From CBDBND01 sp965262665 (GTDB lineage Bacteria > Pseudomonadota > Alphaproteobacteria > Rhodospirillales > Rhodospirillaceae), in the NCBI GenBank assembly GCA_965262665.1, contig CBDHFR010000002.1:62001-126000 (forward strand): a stretch of 64,000 nucleotides of DNA, written 5' to 3'. A model generated the notes under the pieces. The model ran no database searches. It was not told where the DNA came from and saw only the letters and a program-made list of their open reading frames with translations. Position numbers and translations under genes: made by a program. Below, piece by piece: positions 63,171 through 64,000 of the stretch (position 1 is the stretch's first letter; every line of letters starts with the position of its first letter).

Positions 63171-64000
63171 TCAGATGCCCGATGCTATTCCGAACGGCTT
63201 GAGCAAGGTGGCCAATCCGCGCGGGGTTAATGGACTTCCGCGCCTCCATTCTGGCCACGGACGATCCTCCATCGCGTTAAGCTTTTCCAGAATAAATACC
63301 GTCGTCAGAGCTTCGTGCTCATCGGCGTCGCAGAACATCTTATGGATATCCGCAAGGAGCGTTTCCCTCGCGCCAGTTTCATCCTTTGTATCGGTGCTGA
63401 TCGCTTCCGCTGCGAGCCAGGCGCGTTTGCCCTTGCCAGCCCATGCCCCACCAGCGCAATCGGCGATGGCCAGCGGAGATTCCCAGGCATCGCGGGCACG
63501 GTCATGCAGGCAGGGCGGATATACCACTTCTTTACGCCGCGCTAGAATAGAAGGGGCGTTGTCGCCGACCCACCTAGCAAGCTTCCGTCGCATGTCTTGA
63601 ATATTCTGTTGATCGCGATCACGCCACCGTGGCAGGTCGCCTAGGTTTACAGGTCGCCGCTCCAGCTGGATCACGAGAGAGCGATCAAGCACTGTATCGG
63701 GCAAACTTCTGATGCCTGAAAGAGCTTTGGCGCACCAAGTATTGAAATTACGGGGTTCGTGATCTTCGCCGACGCAGCGAATTACACGGGCTGAGTCGCG
63801 CCGTTGGGAGCCGTTGAAAATGCCGAGTAGCTGGGGATCACCGCGAAAATAGGTGTCGACCTCATCAAGCAAAAGGGTTGGCTCGTGGAGCTCGATGGTT
63901 CGGAACAATGCCGCTGGCGTGATCTGGCCGCTAACCGTAAGGGGACGAGCGACCAGCGTGGCAAGGATTTCCATCAAAAGACTTTTTCCGCATCGTTTAG
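63171..64000 (-). CDS. DUF3631-type ATPase/primase-like protein of a mobile element (partial)
   Basis: The frame is open to the right edge, so the N-terminus lies outside the window. The first visible residues include KRCGKSLLMEILATLVARP, a Walker A-like site. LLLDEVDTYFRGDPQLLGI is a Walker B, then LPDTVLDRSLVIQLERR and DNAPSILARRKEVVYPPCLHDRARDAWESPLAI. This matches DUF3631 proteins found in phage and integrative elements. The C-terminus is cut at LLKPFGI by the IS6 junction near 63180. It is thus a truncated cargo gene from a former mobile element. Confidence 0.65.
   Translation of the reverse strand, partial: KRCGKSLLMEILATLVARPLTVSGQITPAALFRTIELHEPTLLLDEVDTYFRGDPQLLGIFNGSQRRDSARVIRCVGEDHEPRNFNTWCAKALSGIRSLPDTVLDRSLVIQLERRPVNLGDLPRWRDRDQQNIQDMRRKLARWVGDNAPSILARRKEVVYPPCLHDRARDAWESPLAIADCAGGAWAGKGKRAWLAAEAISTDTKDETGARETLLADIHKMFCDADEHEALTTVFILEKLNAMEDRPWPEWRRGSPLTPRGLATLLKPFGIASGI

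Larger units (their letters stand above)
61791..63180 (-). mobile_element. IS6-family element, copy 2, interrupted by an IS110 derivative
   Basis: From the terminal repeat GGCATTGTCAGACTAAC at 61791, the C-terminal two thirds of an IS6 transposase run to about 62325 (WRRHLDEVFVRINGETHY back to AEWRQLAA). The N-terminal third (EVIRSAVMLYVRYPLSLRQV) lies at about 63010-63180, cut off before the start. Between them, at 62325-63010, sits an IS110-type piece. The transposase is not functional. It is a close relative of copy 1, not identical. Confidence 0.8.

Noticed and set aside
1..64000. Classical secondary-metabolite gene cluster
   Set aside because: No polyketide synthase, peptide synthetase, terpene cyclase or RiPP maturation enzyme is visible; the enzymes are of the catabolic type.

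Overview
The window reads as a chromosomal stretch from a Gram-negative bacterium, most likely an alphaproteobacterium. Evidence for this: two TonB-dependent receptors with the N-terminal EEIVVTAR signature, Tat-exported flavoproteins, and IS1595, IS5, IS630, IS6 and IS110 elements of types common in that class. This placement is inferred from protein style, not from a marker gene. I saw no rRNA, tRNA or CRISPR array.

Region 1 (about 1-13 kb) is an intact catabolic cluster. A FAD monooxygenase is followed by a vanillyl-alcohol-oxidase-type flavoprotein on the other strand. A plus-strand operon then encodes a short-chain dehydrogenase (SDR), an acyl-CoA-dehydrogenase-fold hydroxylase and two double-cupin proteins. 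A convergent minus-strand operon encodes a methyltransferase, a carboxymuconolactone-decarboxylase-like protein and an M24 metallohydrolase. An aromatic-acid-type MFS transporter, an NTF2-like secreted protein and an exported serine hydrolase follow. This set suits uptake and stepwise oxidation of a small, possibly aromatic or terpenoid, compound; the substrate is not visible.

Region 2 (13-27 kb) is dominated by insertion sequences. One MFS transporter gene is split by an IS1595 element and an IS5 element. One TonB receptor gene is split by four IS elements and also carries a nonsense codon and a frameshift. Removing each IS with one copy of its target duplication restores the reading frame, so the insertions look recent. 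Between them lie an intact peptide-type ABC substrate-binding protein and the first of three Tat-exported amine oxidases.

Region 3 (27-44.7 kb) is mostly intact: a second VAO-type oxidase; a reductase, amidohydrolase and alpha/beta hydrolase run; an exported WD40 protein divergent from a CHASE-domain protein; a second hydrolase; a thiamine-diphosphate enzyme; an MFS plus 2-hydroxyacid oxidase pair; and two tandem Tat-exported amine oxidases. A truncated substrate-binding protein, an IS256 remnant and a broken BNR-repeat protein interrupt it at 37.5-39.1 kb.

Region 4 (44.7-64 kb) is decaying. Metallo-beta-lactamase, TonB receptor, exported SDR, tannase and VOC genes each carry frameshifts, nonsense codons or an IS. 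A Tat-type methyltransferase has ATA where its start codon should be. From 55.8 kb onward the DNA is a patchwork of IS630, IS3, IS481, IS6 and IS110 pieces around hsdR/hsdM remnants, with one intact exported SDR and a DUF3631-type ATPase running off the right edge.

Two themes stand out. Several families occur as a cytosolic copy on the left and an exported copy on the right (SDR, methyltransferase), together with three exported amine oxidases and exported hydrolases, which suggests periplasmic processing of TonB-imported compounds. The locus is also undergoing IS-driven gene loss whose order can be reconstructed base by base.
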